This document shows positions 47,278-56,353 of a stretch of 64,000 bases of DNA, piece after piece; within the stretch, counting starts at the first letter, position 1, and each line of letters opens with the position of its first letter. Under the pieces are notes generated by a model. The model was not told where the DNA came from. It ran no database searches and saw only the letters and a list, made by a program, of their open reading frames with translations. The stretch comes from Hyphomonadaceae bacterium BL14 (GTDB taxonomy: Bacteria; Pseudomonadota; Alphaproteobacteria; Caulobacterales; Maricaulaceae), in the NCBI GenBank assembly GCA_027627705.1, contig CP091242.1, positions 2,564,290 through 2,628,289 on the forward strand, given 5' to 3'. Made by a program: the position numbers and the translations under genes.

Positions 47278-48681
47278 ATGGCTGACAAATTTGACGTGAT
47301 CATCATCGGGGGCGGCCCCGGCGGCTATAACTGTGCCATCCGCGCCGGCCAGCTGGGCCTCAAGGCCGCCCTGATCGAGAAGCGCAAGACGCTGGGCGGC
47401 ACCTGCCTGAATGTGGGCTGCATCCCGTCCAAGGCACTGCTGCATGCGTCGGAAATGTATGAAGAGGCCGGGACGCACTTTGCCGATATGGGCATTGGCG
47501 TGGGCGCGTTGTCGCTGGATCTCAAAAAGATGATGGCGCGCAAGGATGCGGCGGTGAAGGGGCTCACCGACGGCGTCGCCTTTCTGATGAAGAAAAACAA
47601 GGTCACCGTGTTCCACGGAACCGGCGCGATCGCAGGCAAGGGCAAGGTGACGGTCACGCCAGACGACGGCGAGGCGCAGACGCTGGAAACCCGCCATATC
47701 GTCATTGCCACGGGCTCTGACGTGACGCCGCTGCCGGGCGTGGAGATTGACGAGGCGCGTATCGTCTCCTCCACCGGCGCGCTGGAGCTGGCGTCCGTTC
47801 CCAAAAAACTCACCGTGATCGGTGCGGGCGTGATCGGGCTGGAGCTGGGCTCGGTCTGGCGCCGGCTGGGCTCGGACGTGACCGTGGTGGAATATCTCGA
47901 CCGGGTCCTGCCGGGCATGGACGGGGCGGTGTCCAAAGCTGCGCGCAAGATTTTTGAAAAGCAGGGCATCAAATTCCAGCTGGCGCGCAAGGTCACCGCC
48001 GTGGAGACCGGCAAGGCCGGCCTGACGGTAAAGACCGAGGCGGCTGCGGGCGGTGATGCCCAGAGCCATGAGGCCGATGTGGTGCTGGTGAGCATTGGCC
48101 GCCGGCCCTACACGCACGGGCTGGGCCTGGACACGGTGGGGATCGAGACCGACACGCGCGGCTTCATCCCCAACGAGCACTTCCGGACGTCCGCCGACGG
48201 CGTGTGGGTGATCGGCGATGCGACCTACGGGCCCATGCTGGCCCACAAGGCCGAGGACGACGGCGCGGCCTGTGCCGAGCTGATCGCGGGCAAGGCGGGG
48301 CATGTGAATTATCTGGCCACGCCCAACGTGGTCTACACCTATCCGGAAATCGCCGCGGTCGGGTACACCGAGGAGCAGGTGAAGGAGCAGGGCCGCGATT
48401 ACAAGACCGGCCAGTTCCCGTTCATGGCCAATTCGCGCGCGCGCACCATCCACCAGACCGACGGCATGGTGAAAATCATCGCCGATGCGAAGACGGACGA
48501 GATTCTGGGTGCCCATATCATTGGCCCGCACGCGGGCGAGATGATCGCCGAGCTGGCGCTGGCCATGGAGTTCCGCGCCTCGTCGGAAGACGTGGCCCGC
48601 ACCTCCCACCCCCACCCGACCCTGTCGGAAGCGATTCGACAGGCGGCGATGGGCGTGGAAGGCTGGACCATGCAGATGTAG
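47278..48681 (+). CDS. lpdA: Dihydrolipoyl dehydrogenase (E3)
   Basis: 467 residues, flavoprotein disulfide reductase. FAD motif IIGGGPGGYNCAIRA, redox disulfide Cys43-Cys48 in GGTCLNVGCIPSKA, NAD motif VIGAGVIGLELGSVW, and the C-terminal His-Glu pair in HPHPTLSEAI. It reoxidises lipoamide in pyruvate, 2-oxoglutarate or glycine cleavage complexes. No E1 or E2 gene lies nearby, so its complex cannot be told from context. AGAAAGG lies before the ATG. Confidence 0.96.
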   Translation: MADKFDVIIIGGGPGGYNCAIRAGQLGLKAALIEKRKTLGGTCLNVGCIPSKALLHASEMYEEAGTHFADMGIGVGALSLDLKKMMARKDAAVKGLTDGVAFLMKKNKVTVFHGTGAIAGKGKVTVTPDDGEAQTLETRHIVIATGSDVTPLPGVEIDEARIVSSTGALELASVPKKLTVIGAGVIGLELGSVWRRLGSDVTVVEYLDRVLPGMDGAVSKAARKIFEKQGIKFQLARKVTAVETGKAGLTVKTEAAAGGDAQSHEADVVLVSIGRRPYTHGLGLDTVGIETDTRGFIPNEHFRTSADGVWVIGDATYGPMLAHKAEDDGAACAELIAGKAGHVNYLATPNVVYTYPEIAAVGYTEEQVKEQGRDYKTGQFPFMANSRARTIHQTDGMVKIIADAKTDEILGAHIIGPHAGEMIAELALAMEFRASSEDVARTSHPHPTLSEAIRQAAMGVEGWTMQM

Positions 48682-48841
48682 GTGGCGTGCGCGCGTGCAG
48701 CGGGCTGACGGTTACAGCGGTGCGGCGCGCCGTGGATCAGGGCGGACGCATGGGCGTGTGTCACAAAAGTTTTGAGAGACTTCCGCGCGCGGCGCTACGA
48801 TACAAAGCCTTGCGAGGCGTGGGGCTGGGCGGAGCTGAGGC

Positions 48842-49396
48842 ATGACCGGGTCTGGAGCGCAGATTGAGGTGCGGACCGAACGCCTGCGCCTGGTGGCGCT
48901 GGACGCTGTTCTGGCGCATTTGCAGCGGCACGACCGGGATGCCTTCTTCACCGCCCTGCGCGCCCGGCGCGAAGCCGCCTGGCCGCCGGAGCTCAGAGGC
49001 CATTTTTCCATGGACCGGTCGCTGGACGCGCTGACTGCCGCACCGGGCGAGGCCGGCTGGCATGGCTGGGTGTTCCTGATGCCGGTGCAGGGCGGCCCCG
49101 ACCGGGCCGTGGGCGCGGGCGGGTTTCACGGCGCGCCGGGTTCTGACGGGGCGATCGAGATCAGCTACGCCATGCTGCCCAGCTTCCGCGAGCAGGGCCT
49201 GGCCACCGAGGCGGTGGAGGGGCTGCTGGGCTGGGCGTTCGCTGACCGAAACGTGAAATCGGTGCGCGCGCGTACGCCCGCTCATCTCGCCGCCTCACGC
49301 CGGGTGCTGGAAAAGACCGGCTTCCGCCAGACGGGCGAGGCGAGCGTCAACGGGGAACAGGTCGCCGACTATGCCCGCGCGGTGCCGCAGCGTTAG
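48842..49396 (+). CDS. GNAT-family N-acetyltransferase
   Basis: 184 residues: IEVRTERLRLVALDAVLAHL start, then AIEISYAMLPSFREQGLATEAVEGLLGWAF as motif A region (positions about 49155-49235) and HLAASRRVLEKTGF as motif B. It is in the RimL-like Acetyltransf_3 group. The TAG stop is the left end of a palindromic repeat. The substrate is unknown. Confidence 0.8.
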   Translation: MTGSGAQIEVRTERLRLVALDAVLAHLQRHDRDAFFTALRARREAAWPPELRGHFSMDRSLDALTAAPGEAGWHGWVFLMPVQGGPDRAVGAGGFHGAPGSDGAIEISYAMLPSFREQGLATEAVEGLLGWAFADRNVKSVRARTPAHLAASRRVLEKTGFRQTGEASVNGEQVADYARAVPQR

Positions 49397-49444
49397 AGCG
49401 TAATTTATCCGAAAATCGGGAGTCACTTTTCCGACTGCGCTCTA
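49394..49444. repeat. 51-bp palindromic intergenic repeat (alphaproteobacterial type)
   Basis: The ends are TAGAGCG and CGCTCTA, exact inverted copies. Inside are TCCGAAAATCGG and AGTCACTTTTCCGACT, small nested hairpins. The arrangement matches a family of short palindromic repeats that I know from alphaproteobacterial intergenic regions (AGAGCG...CCGAAAA...CTTTTCGG...CGCTCT). The terminal TAG at each end is the stop codon of each convergent neighbour. It may also act as their terminator. Confidence 0.7.
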
Positions 49445-50251
49445 GCGCAGTTGCAGCGTCACCGGCGCATGGTCGGAAGGCTTGTCCCAGTCGCGGCAGT
49501 CTTCCCAGACCTTGAAGCCCGCGCGGCCCGGCGCCATTGCCGCCGCCTCGAGATCGCCATTGACCCAGATATGATCCAGGCGGCGGCCGCGATTGGACGC
49601 GCGCCAGTCGCGATTGCGGTAGCTCCACCAGGTGAACAGCTTCTCCGGTTCCGGGACCAGCGCACGGGGCGCATCGGCGAACCCGCCCGCCATGCGGATG
49701 CGTTCGAGCGCATCGGTTTCCACCGGGGTGTGGGAGATCACGTTGAGGAGCTGTTTGTGCGACCAGACATCATGCTCGAGAGGCGCGATGTTGAGATCGC
49801 CGACCAGAACGCGCGCGCCGGGATCGTCGCGCCGGCCGGCGAGATAGGTCTCCAGCGCGTCGAGAAAGTCGAGCTTGTGGCGGAAGCGCGGATTGATCTC
49901 CGGGTCCGGCTCGTCGCCGCCGGCAGGGATGTAGAAATTGAGGATTTCGAGCCCGTCAATCTTCACGCGCTGATAGCGCGCCTCGGCCTTGGGGCAGACG
50001 GCATGGGGCTCTAGCGCCTCGACAGGCAGGCGCGAGACGGTCGCGACGCCGTGCATGCCCTTCTGGCCGGTGACAGCCGCGTGGGGATAGCCCATCTCGG
50101 CGAAGGCGGCGTAGGGGAATTGATCCTCCAGGCATTTGATCTCCTGCAGGCAGATGATGTCGGGCGACGCCTCGGCGGCGAAACGGGCGATCTGGGGCGC
50201 GCGCAGGCGGACCGAATTGATATTCCACGTCGCCAGGGTCAGCGCGCGCAT
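49442..50251 (-). CDS. xthA: Exodeoxyribonuclease III / AP endonuclease
   Basis: 270 residues of the EEP nuclease fold. LATWNINSVRLR, LQEIKCLEDQFP (metal-binding Glu), GDLNIAPLEHDVW, RRLDHIWVNGDL and SDHAPVTLQL are all present. It cleaves at abasic sites and trims 3' ends in base-excision repair. AGAGGA precedes the ATG at 50251. Its TAG stop lies in the palindromic repeat shared with the upstream-facing GNAT gene. Confidence 0.95.
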   Translation of the reverse strand: MRALTLATWNINSVRLRAPQIARFAAEASPDIICLQEIKCLEDQFPYAAFAEMGYPHAAVTGQKGMHGVATVSRLPVEALEPHAVCPKAEARYQRVKIDGLEILNFYIPAGGDEPDPEINPRFRHKLDFLDALETYLAGRRDDPGARVLVGDLNIAPLEHDVWSHKQLLNVISHTPVETDALERIRMAGGFADAPRALVPEPEKLFTWWSYRNRDWRASNRGRRLDHIWVNGDLEAAAMAPGRAGFKVWEDCRDWDKPSDHAPVTLQLR

Positions 50252-50270
50252 GGGCAAATCCTCTTTGCGG

Positions 50271-50885
50271 TCACAGGATGTTGTAGCTGGCACCCGATAC
50301 CGCCACCGGCCAGCGTCCGCGCACATAGAGCCGCCAGCGCGCGAGGAAGGGATGGGGCGGCTGGTCGTCCTCGGCCTCGGCCAGCAGCACCAGCACGGCG
50401 CCATGGGCGGCCTGGATGAGCCCTCCGGCGGCGGCGTTCACAACGGTCTCGTCATAGACATCGTCCATGGCGGCGCTGGCCTCGGCGGCTTCGCGGGCAT
50501 GGTCGGCGATGCGCGCCTGTACCAGCGAGAAGGCGGCGTTGACCGCCTCTTCGTCGAGGCGCTCGAGCACCTGACCGGTCAGGGCCGCACGCAGCATTTC
50601 CTCAGCCTCCCAGGCGGCCGGGTTCTGGTCCAGCGTTTCGGCCACGCCTGCAGCGTCGGCCCAGTCACCCAGCAAGGCCGGCTCAGCTTCGGGAAAGCCC
50701 AGCCCGTCGAGATAGGCGCGCGCCAGCGCCTGTTCGCGGCTGTCGAGCCGCTCGCCCAGGCGCGAGAAAAAGGCCGGATCGCCCAGCGACTCAGCGAAGG
50801 CGCGGGCCTTGAACAAAAGCGGGATTTCATCGAGCAGGCGGGCGATCTCGTCTTCGCCGCCGCCCTGGGAATGGGGATGGGTCAT
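50271..50885 (-). CDS. Conserved hypothetical protein
   Basis: 204 residues, acidic, rich in Ala, Glu and Leu, mostly helical, without signal or membrane helix. The middle has LLFKARAFAESLGDPAFFSRLGERLDSREQALARAY. I do not recognise the family with confidence. It lies 19 bases before xthA on the same strand and may be co-transcribed with it. Codon use is like that of the neighbours, so it is likely a lineage-specific core gene and not a recent import. Confidence 0.6.
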   Translation of the reverse strand: MTHPHSQGGGEDEIARLLDEIPLLFKARAFAESLGDPAFFSRLGERLDSREQALARAYLDGLGFPEAEPALLGDWADAAGVAETLDQNPAAWEAEEMLRAALTGQVLERLDEEAVNAAFSLVQARIADHAREAAEASAAMDDVYDETVVNAAAGGLIQAAHGAVLVLLAEAEDDQPPHPFLARWRLYVRGRWPVAVSGASYNIL

Positions 50886-51235
50886 GGCCGCCTTCTAGCG
50901 CGTTTCCATGCGCGCCGGGAACCGGTTTGACAGATGCAGGGGATGTCGCGGGCTCTGGAAATGGCGCGCCCGGCGGCTGGGGGGGCCGCCGGGCGCTGCG
51001 TTCGCACCCCGGGGTGAGGGTGCGAGGTCGTGGCCGGGAGGGGTTCCGGCTTCAAGCCTGGCGACGCACGCGGGGGGACGTTGGCGCCAGGAGCGGTCCG
51101 TTCGAGGTCCGCACTTGCAAATGTGCCACATCTCCCCGGTTTTGTTCAATTAAATTCGAGAAAGAATTTGAGCGTTGCTGCAATGACACAGGCGTGTCAG
51201 GCGCGCGTCACCGCGTCCATGGCCGTGCCGGGTGC
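50886..51235. other. 350-bp gap with several hairpins
   Basis: No convincing gene. It holds a perfect 12-bp stem (50966-50977 with 50985-50996, G-rich loop), an 8-bp stem (51002-51009 with 51018-51025) around the palindrome CACCCCGGGGTG, and an AT-rich AAATTC/GAATTT hairpin (51152-51169). Near 50896-50934 is a stretch (AGCGCGTTTCC...CCGGTTT) resembling half of another alphaproteobacterial palindromic repeat. The hairpins lie downstream of the GGDEF-EAL gene and may end its transcript. Confidence 0.5.
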
Positions 51236-53326
51236 CTATCCGGCGATCTGAGCGGCTTTGGTGCCAGGTGCGGAGAAGCGCTCGAACTCGTCCAGCGGCA
51301 TGGGCCGGGCGAACAGATAACCCTGTGCCAGCGTGGCACCCAGATTGCGCAGGGCGGCATATTGCTCGGCCGTTTCCACGCCCTCGGCGACGGTCTTGAG
51401 CTTGAGCGAGCGGGCCATGGCCAGAATCGTCTCGACCACGATGCGCGCATGTTCGTCGTCCATCATGTTGCGCACGAAACTCTGGTCGATCTTGAACACA
51501 TCGAACGGCATGCGTGTCAGATAGGACAGGCTGGAATGGCCGGTGCCAAAATCGTCAATGGCGAAGGTCACGCCCATCTCGCGCAGCGGGGCGATCTGGG
51601 CGATGACGCGCTCGGGGTCGCGCATGGCTGTGGACTCGGTCAGTTCCAGCTCCAGAAGCTCGGGCGGCAGGCCCGATTGCTCCAGCGCATCCATGACGCT
51701 GCGGGCGAAGTGCTCGCTCTCGAACTGCATGGCCGAGACATTCACCGCCACCGGCTTGGTCAGGCCGCTGGCGCGCAGGGCCTGGGCGTCGCGGCAGGCG
51801 CGGCGCAGCACCCAGTCGCCGATCTCGCCGATCAGCCCGCATTCCTCGGCGGCCTGGATGAACGCACCCGGTGCCAGCATGCCCGCCGTGGGGTGGCGCC
51901 AGCGCACCAGCGCCTCGGAGCCGGCGATGGACCCGTCGGCAAAGCTGATCTTGGGCTGATAGAAGACCACCAGCTGATCGTCGCGCACCGCTTCACGCAG
52001 TTCATTTTCCAGCACCAGGCGCTCGAACGCGCTGCGGTTCATGGAGGATTCGAAATACTCGTACGCATTGCCGCCGCTGCGCTTGGCCGCCGCCATGGCC
52101 AGATCCGCGTGGCGCAGCAGGGTTTCGGGATCGTCGCCATCGCGCGGGAACAGGGCGATGCCCGCTGACAGGCCCAGGAAGACCTGATGGCCGGAAATCT
52201 CGAACGGGCGGCGGATCGAATCGATGATGCGGCGGGCCAGGCGCGCCGCGTCAGCCGGATCGCGTAGCTGAGGCAACAGCACGGTAAACTCGTCCCCGCC
52301 CAGGCGCGCCACCATGGACGGCTCCGAGCCGCCTTCGCCATGAGCGAGATCCCAGCCGCGGGCCGCTTCGCGCAGACGGCGCGCCACGGCGTCCAGCAGC
52401 CGGTCACCTTCGCCGATGCCCAGTGAGTCATTCACCCGCTTGAACCGGTCGAGATCGAGAAAGAGCACCGCGCCTTCCTGCCCGTTCTCGGCTTCGCGGG
52501 TCACGCGCTCGACTTCCTTGCGGAAGCGCTCGCGATTGGGCAGTTCGGTGATCATGTCCACATAGGCCAGCCGATGGACGCGCTTCACGCTGGCTTCCAG
52601 GCGCGCGAACATGCGGTTGAACGCGTTGGCCAGCAATTCCAGCTCGTCGCCGGTGCGGATATCGATGCGGATGTCCAGATTGCGCGAGGACGCGGCGCGG
52701 GCCGCCTCGATCAGCTTGCGCATCGGGCTCAGCGCGCGGCTCACCATCAGCGCCACCAGTGGCAGGAAGACCAGGAGCGCGCCCAGCGCGATCATCACCT
52801 GGCGGCGCAGAATTTCTCCGGCCGGCCGCGCCACCGCATGAATCGGCACCTTCACGACGATAGCACCCACCACGCGGCCGTCATGGAAGGCCGGGGCGGC
52901 GACATGGATGTCCTGACCGATGGTCTCGACGCGCGTATCCACCGCGCCCAGCGCCGACTGGATCAGCGCGTCGGCGGCGCGCATGCCCGGATTGACCGGC
53001 ACATCGCCATCGGCGGCCAGAACCGTGCGGCTCACATTGACGGCGTAGATACCGTCGACGTCGGCGCGATCGGAAAACTGGCCCAGGCGCGTGACCAGAA
53101 AGCCCGCATCGCCGCTGGCGATGGCCGGGGCAAGCGTGGTGGCGAACAACTCGGTGATGATCTGTGCATGCTGCAGGCCGGTTTCGGTGTTTTCAGCGCG
53201 CTTGAGGTAGTACTCCACGCTCATCAGCGCGGCCGTGGCCAGGATCAGGATCAGGCCGCACAGCAGCGTGAACTTGATAACCAGCGAACGCATGACGCGT
53301 GAAATCGCATGTCTGATCGGCGCCAT
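51236..53326 (-). CDS. GGDEF-EAL cyclic-di-GMP enzyme with HAMP and periplasmic sensor
   Basis: 696 residues: helix (about 12-34), periplasmic sensor domain (about 35-175), second helix, HAMP (about 198-250), GGDEF domain with intact ARLGGDEFTVLL, and EAL domain with intact SEALVRWRHP, LTESTAM, DDFGTGHSSLSYL and KIDQSFV. Both synthesis and hydrolysis of c-di-GMP are therefore possible. The GGDEF half could also act as a GTP sensor for the EAL half. GGAGG five bases before ATG 53326 decides the start. An AACGG/CCGTT inverted repeat lies upstream (53415-53430). The signal is unknown. Confidence 0.92.
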   Translation of the reverse strand: MAPIRHAISRVMRSLVIKFTLLCGLILILATAALMSVEYYLKRAENTETGLQHAQIITELFATTLAPAIASGDAGFLVTRLGQFSDRADVDGIYAVNVSRTVLAADGDVPVNPGMRAADALIQSALGAVDTRVETIGQDIHVAAPAFHDGRVVGAIVVKVPIHAVARPAGEILRRQVMIALGALLVFLPLVALMVSRALSPMRKLIEAARAASSRNLDIRIDIRTGDELELLANAFNRMFARLEASVKRVHRLAYVDMITELPNRERFRKEVERVTREAENGQEGAVLFLDLDRFKRVNDSLGIGEGDRLLDAVARRLREAARGWDLAHGEGGSEPSMVARLGGDEFTVLLPQLRDPADAARLARRIIDSIRRPFEISGHQVFLGLSAGIALFPRDGDDPETLLRHADLAMAAAKRSGGNAYEYFESSMNRSAFERLVLENELREAVRDDQLVVFYQPKISFADGSIAGSEALVRWRHPTAGMLAPGAFIQAAEECGLIGEIGDWVLRRACRDAQALRASGLTKPVAVNVSAMQFESEHFARSVMDALEQSGLPPELLELELTESTAMRDPERVIAQIAPLREMGVTFAIDDFGTGHSSLSYLTRMPFDVFKIDQSFVRNMMDDEHARIVVETILAMARSLKLKTVAEGVETAEQYAALRNLGATLAQGYLFARPMPLDEFERFSAPGTKAAQIAG

Positions 53327-53580
53327 GTCCCCTCCCGAGCACAAGAGCAGGCTGTCCGGGCACGGACTGCCTGCCACGGGGACAGCATGGCGCGTTGTGC
53401 TGAATATAGGGTTAAACGGCTGAAACCGTTCATTGAGCCAAATGCAATCGGGGGATATGAGTAGATTTACTTATAGATACGGGCAGAGCCAGTGACCCCA
53501 AGTGAACTGAAGCCCGCCCCCAAGCGGCCCACTCCCATCGTCGGCGCAGCGCCTACTGGCTGCCGACTTTCAAGCGCGCC

Positions 53581-55050
53581 TTATCCGCCAGCCGCCCTTA
53601 GCTCCGGAATCGCATTCAGGAAAGCCGGTGTGGGGTCGAACTGACAAACCTGAATGCGGCGATTCCCGTTCTCTCCAACATAAATCACAGGGTCCATGGC
53701 AATGCGAACTTCCGTCTCGTAGTCGTCGTGGCCCTCTGCGTGGAGTTCTTCGCGCAGCGCTGTTTCATGGTCGGGTGTCCATCCGCCCCAAACGGCTTCG
53801 GGGTTGCGCCTGTCCTCGAGTAGCCGAAGATAGTCTTCCACACGCTTGAACCCGAACATCTTCATCACATCAGATTTTTTATGGGTCTTCAGCGCATCCA
53901 CAATCTGGACCGGGGCGATACGCGCGGTCTTCTTGAAGCCACGATCCGCCATGATGGCAAAGACGAGTCCCATCAGGACGGCCACGACAATCAGCAGGGT
54001 CACGTGAGACAGCAGCTGCGCCGCGCGTGCTCCGGCTTCATCCTTAGCGGCCAGCCCGAACACCATGACAACAAGAAAGGTTGCCATGACCAAGCAGGTG
54101 AGAAGCTCGAACCAGAAAACTTCTCTGCGCGCGCGTGGCCAGTACCGGTAGACGAAAAACAGAACATAGAAAATCGTGAGCAGGAGTGTCAGTATTATCT
54201 GGGATAGCGGTAATCCTAGAGCCGTAATTGCAGGCTCGAAACCGATCCGCACCAGAACGGCAAAAGCATCATGGAGCGCCCAAAGACTGACTCCCATGAT
54301 AAGCAGAACGGGTGTGATGAACTTTGCTACCCTCAAATTGCGGTGCCGCGGTAGCTCGCGATGATCATTGACCTCCACGAAATACATGTCCCATGCATGA
54401 CGCAAATAGTACGGTAGGCGCTCAAGCCGGCGCCAGCTGCGCATCGTGTCCTTCACGCCTTCGCTGACCTGATTCATGTCGTCCTGGCGCGATACCACGG
54501 CTCGAATCTTCGCCGCATTCTCGCTGACTACCGAACTCTCCCCGTTTAGCTGGTTGGTGATCAGCACGTCGATCCTGGGCGCAAGCTTACCAATGGCGGC
54601 ATTATAGTCGCGAATCTCCATGTCGAGCTTCGTATGCAAATTAAAATAGATGCTGGCTCCAATCAGTAGCAACACGCCAGTTAGCAAAAATAACCAAAGA
54701 TCGAAATCATCCGGCGAAACGGGGTGACTGAACAGGCTGGTTCCGTACGCGTAAAGGGTCATCATCGGCAACATTGTCACGACGACTGGAAAGGACGTGG
54801 CATGCGCAAACCATCGAAACCGGAATGCGTTGAGTGACCTATGCTTCATCAAAGAGTCGAGCTTGGAGTTGTGCCGGGTGCCTTCAGTTACCGGGACTTC
54901 GCCGCACCACATGTCTTTGACGGTTTCTTCAAATATCCGTACTCGCTCGCGCACGCGGGCGCGCTGTTCGTTCGGGTCGTACCCGGTGCGCGGCGACGCC
55001 TCTGTGGTTCGCTCCGGTGCCGCAACGCTTTCTGGATTGTCTTGTGTCAC
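53581..55050 (-). CDS. Orphan six-helix membrane protein, AT-rich
   Basis: 489 residues from GTG 55050, with GAGGGG seven bases upstream (a TTG at 55065 is an alternative). Predicted layout: cytosolic N-terminus (1-85), two helices (about 87-107, 119-138), a soluble loop of about 100 residues, four helices (about 243-262, 279-303, 313-333, 347-368) and a 115-residue soluble C-terminus with MFGFKRVEDYLRLLEDRR and VIYVGENGNRRIQVCQF. I recognise no family. A sampled 120-base stretch is about 42 percent GC against roughly two thirds around it, and codon use differs. It looks horizontally acquired. The function is unknown. Confidence 0.7.
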   Translation of the reverse strand: MTQDNPESVAAPERTTEASPRTGYDPNEQRARVRERVRIFEETVKDMWCGEVPVTEGTRHNSKLDSLMKHRSLNAFRFRWFAHATSFPVVVTMLPMMTLYAYGTSLFSHPVSPDDFDLWLFLLTGVLLLIGASIYFNLHTKLDMEIRDYNAAIGKLAPRIDVLITNQLNGESSVVSENAAKIRAVVSRQDDMNQVSEGVKDTMRSWRRLERLPYYLRHAWDMYFVEVNDHRELPRHRNLRVAKFITPVLLIMGVSLWALHDAFAVLVRIGFEPAITALGLPLSQIILTLLLTIFYVLFFVYRYWPRARREVFWFELLTCLVMATFLVVMVFGLAAKDEAGARAAQLLSHVTLLIVVAVLMGLVFAIMADRGFKKTARIAPVQIVDALKTHKKSDVMKMFGFKRVEDYLRLLEDRRNPEAVWGGWTPDHETALREELHAEGHDDYETEVRIAMDPVIYVGENGNRRIQVCQFDPTPAFLNAIPELRAAGG

Positions 55051-55189
55051 GCCTGTCCCCCTCAAGACCCGCCGTTAACCAGCGCGACGGTAGCGTGCAC
55101 GTCTGCGTATGCAATCCGATAGACGGATGCGGGCCGACTCCATCATGCATTGTGGCTTAAGGGTCACGCATCGGTTCGAGGGCGAGCCG

Positions 55190-55202
55190 CGCCAAATTGG
55201 CG
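55190..55202. promoter_or_regulatory. Short palindrome upstream of the orphan gene
   Basis: CGCCAA-A-TTGGCG, 6-bp arms with one central base, lies in the 168-bp gap between the PfkB kinase stop and the orphan gene. It could be an operator or a weak 3' hairpin for the kinase. I cannot choose. Confidence 0.25.
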
Positions 55203-55218
55203 ATAGTCCCGAATGCTC

Positions 55219-56223
55219 CTAGCGATCCAGCGACAAGCCCGCCTTGGCGGCCAGGTCCTTCAACGCCGCGTGGGGGCGGGCACCGAAATGGGTGATGACC
55301 TCGCCCGCCGCGATGACGCCGAGGCGCCCGCAGGTTTCCAGATCGCGGCCCAGCGCGTAGCCGGTCAGGAAGCCGGCGGCGAACTGGTCGCCGGCGCCCG
55401 TCGTGTCCACCAGGCGCTCGATTGTCGTGGCCGGCACGCGCGCTTCGTCCTGGCCCGATACGATCACCGCGCCTTTTTCAGAGCGGGTGACGGCGGCGAT
55501 GCGGGTCTCGGCGCGTACCGCCGCCAGGGCCTCGTCGAAATTGTCGGTCTCGTAGAGGGATTTCAGCTCGGCCTCGTTGGCGAACAGTACGTCCACGTGG
55601 TGGCGCACCAGCTGGCGGAAGCTCGCCCGGTGGCGCTCGACGCAGAAAATGTCGGACAGGGTGAGGGCGACAGCGCGGTCGGCGGCGCGGGCGTATTCCG
55701 AGGCGCGCACATAGGCGGCCTTGGCCTCCTCGCGGTCAAATAGATAGCCCTCAAGGAACACCACCCGGGCCGCCGAGACGAGATCGCGGTCGATATCTTC
55801 CGGATCCAGCAAGGTGGACGCGCCCAGATAGGTGTTCATCGCGCGGCGCGCATCGGGCGGCACGGCAATCAGACAGCGCGCCGTGGACGGTCCGCCGCTC
55901 AGGGGCGCGGTGTCAAAATGGACGCCGGCTGCGCGCAGGTCGCGCGCAAAGGTCTGGCCCAGCCCGTCATCGGCGACCTTGCCGATATAGGCACCGCGTG
56001 CGCCGAAGCTGGCGACGCCCGCCAGCGTGTTGGCCGCTGACCCGCCGGAGATTTCCTCGCCTTCGGGGAAGGCCGCGTAGAGCGCATCGGCGCGCGCTTC
56101 GTCGATGAGGATCATCGCGTCCTTGACCAGGCCGTGAGCCTCGATGAAGGCCTCGTCCACAGGGGCGAGCACGTCGACAATGGCGTTGCCGACGCCCAGG
56201 ACGTCGAAGCGGGTTTCGGACAT
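55219..56223 (-). CDS. PfkB-family kinase (adenosine kinase-like)
   Basis: 334 residues. N-terminus FDVLGVGNAIVDVLA, GGSAANTLAGVASFGARGAYIG (substrate lid) and the C-terminal anion-hole motif DTTGAGDQFAAGFLTGYA with the catalytic Asp. The family covers sugar and nucleoside kinases. Alphaproteobacterial proteins of this type are usually called adenosine kinase, and the NAIVD and AMNTYLGAS segments agree. It is divergent from the ATP-grasp gene. The substrate is inferred. Confidence 0.83.
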   Translation of the reverse strand: MSETRFDVLGVGNAIVDVLAPVDEAFIEAHGLVKDAMILIDEARADALYAAFPEGEEISGGSAANTLAGVASFGARGAYIGKVADDGLGQTFARDLRAAGVHFDTAPLSGGPSTARCLIAVPPDARRAMNTYLGASTLLDPEDIDRDLVSAARVVFLEGYLFDREEAKAAYVRASEYARAADRAVALTLSDIFCVERHRASFRQLVRHHVDVLFANEAELKSLYETDNFDEALAAVRAETRIAAVTRSEKGAVIVSGQDEARVPATTIERLVDTTGAGDQFAAGFLTGYALGRDLETCGRLGVIAAGEVITHFGARPHAALKDLAAKAGLSLDR

Positions 56224-56353
56224 GGGAGGCCTTTTTGGCGGGCGGGAAGGAGGATGGGCGGATTTGAGCCACCGGACTTAGCCTGCATGGCGGTCCGGCT
56301 CAAGGTGCCCCAAAGGCTGGCGTGCGGTGCGTCTGCGCGCTATGGCCCCGCCC

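Noticed and set aside
47071-48615. 514-codon minus-strand frame opposite lpdA
   Set aside because: Its translation is a His/Arg/Gly-rich shadow with no motifs, while lpdA on the plus strand has all its catalytic motifs.
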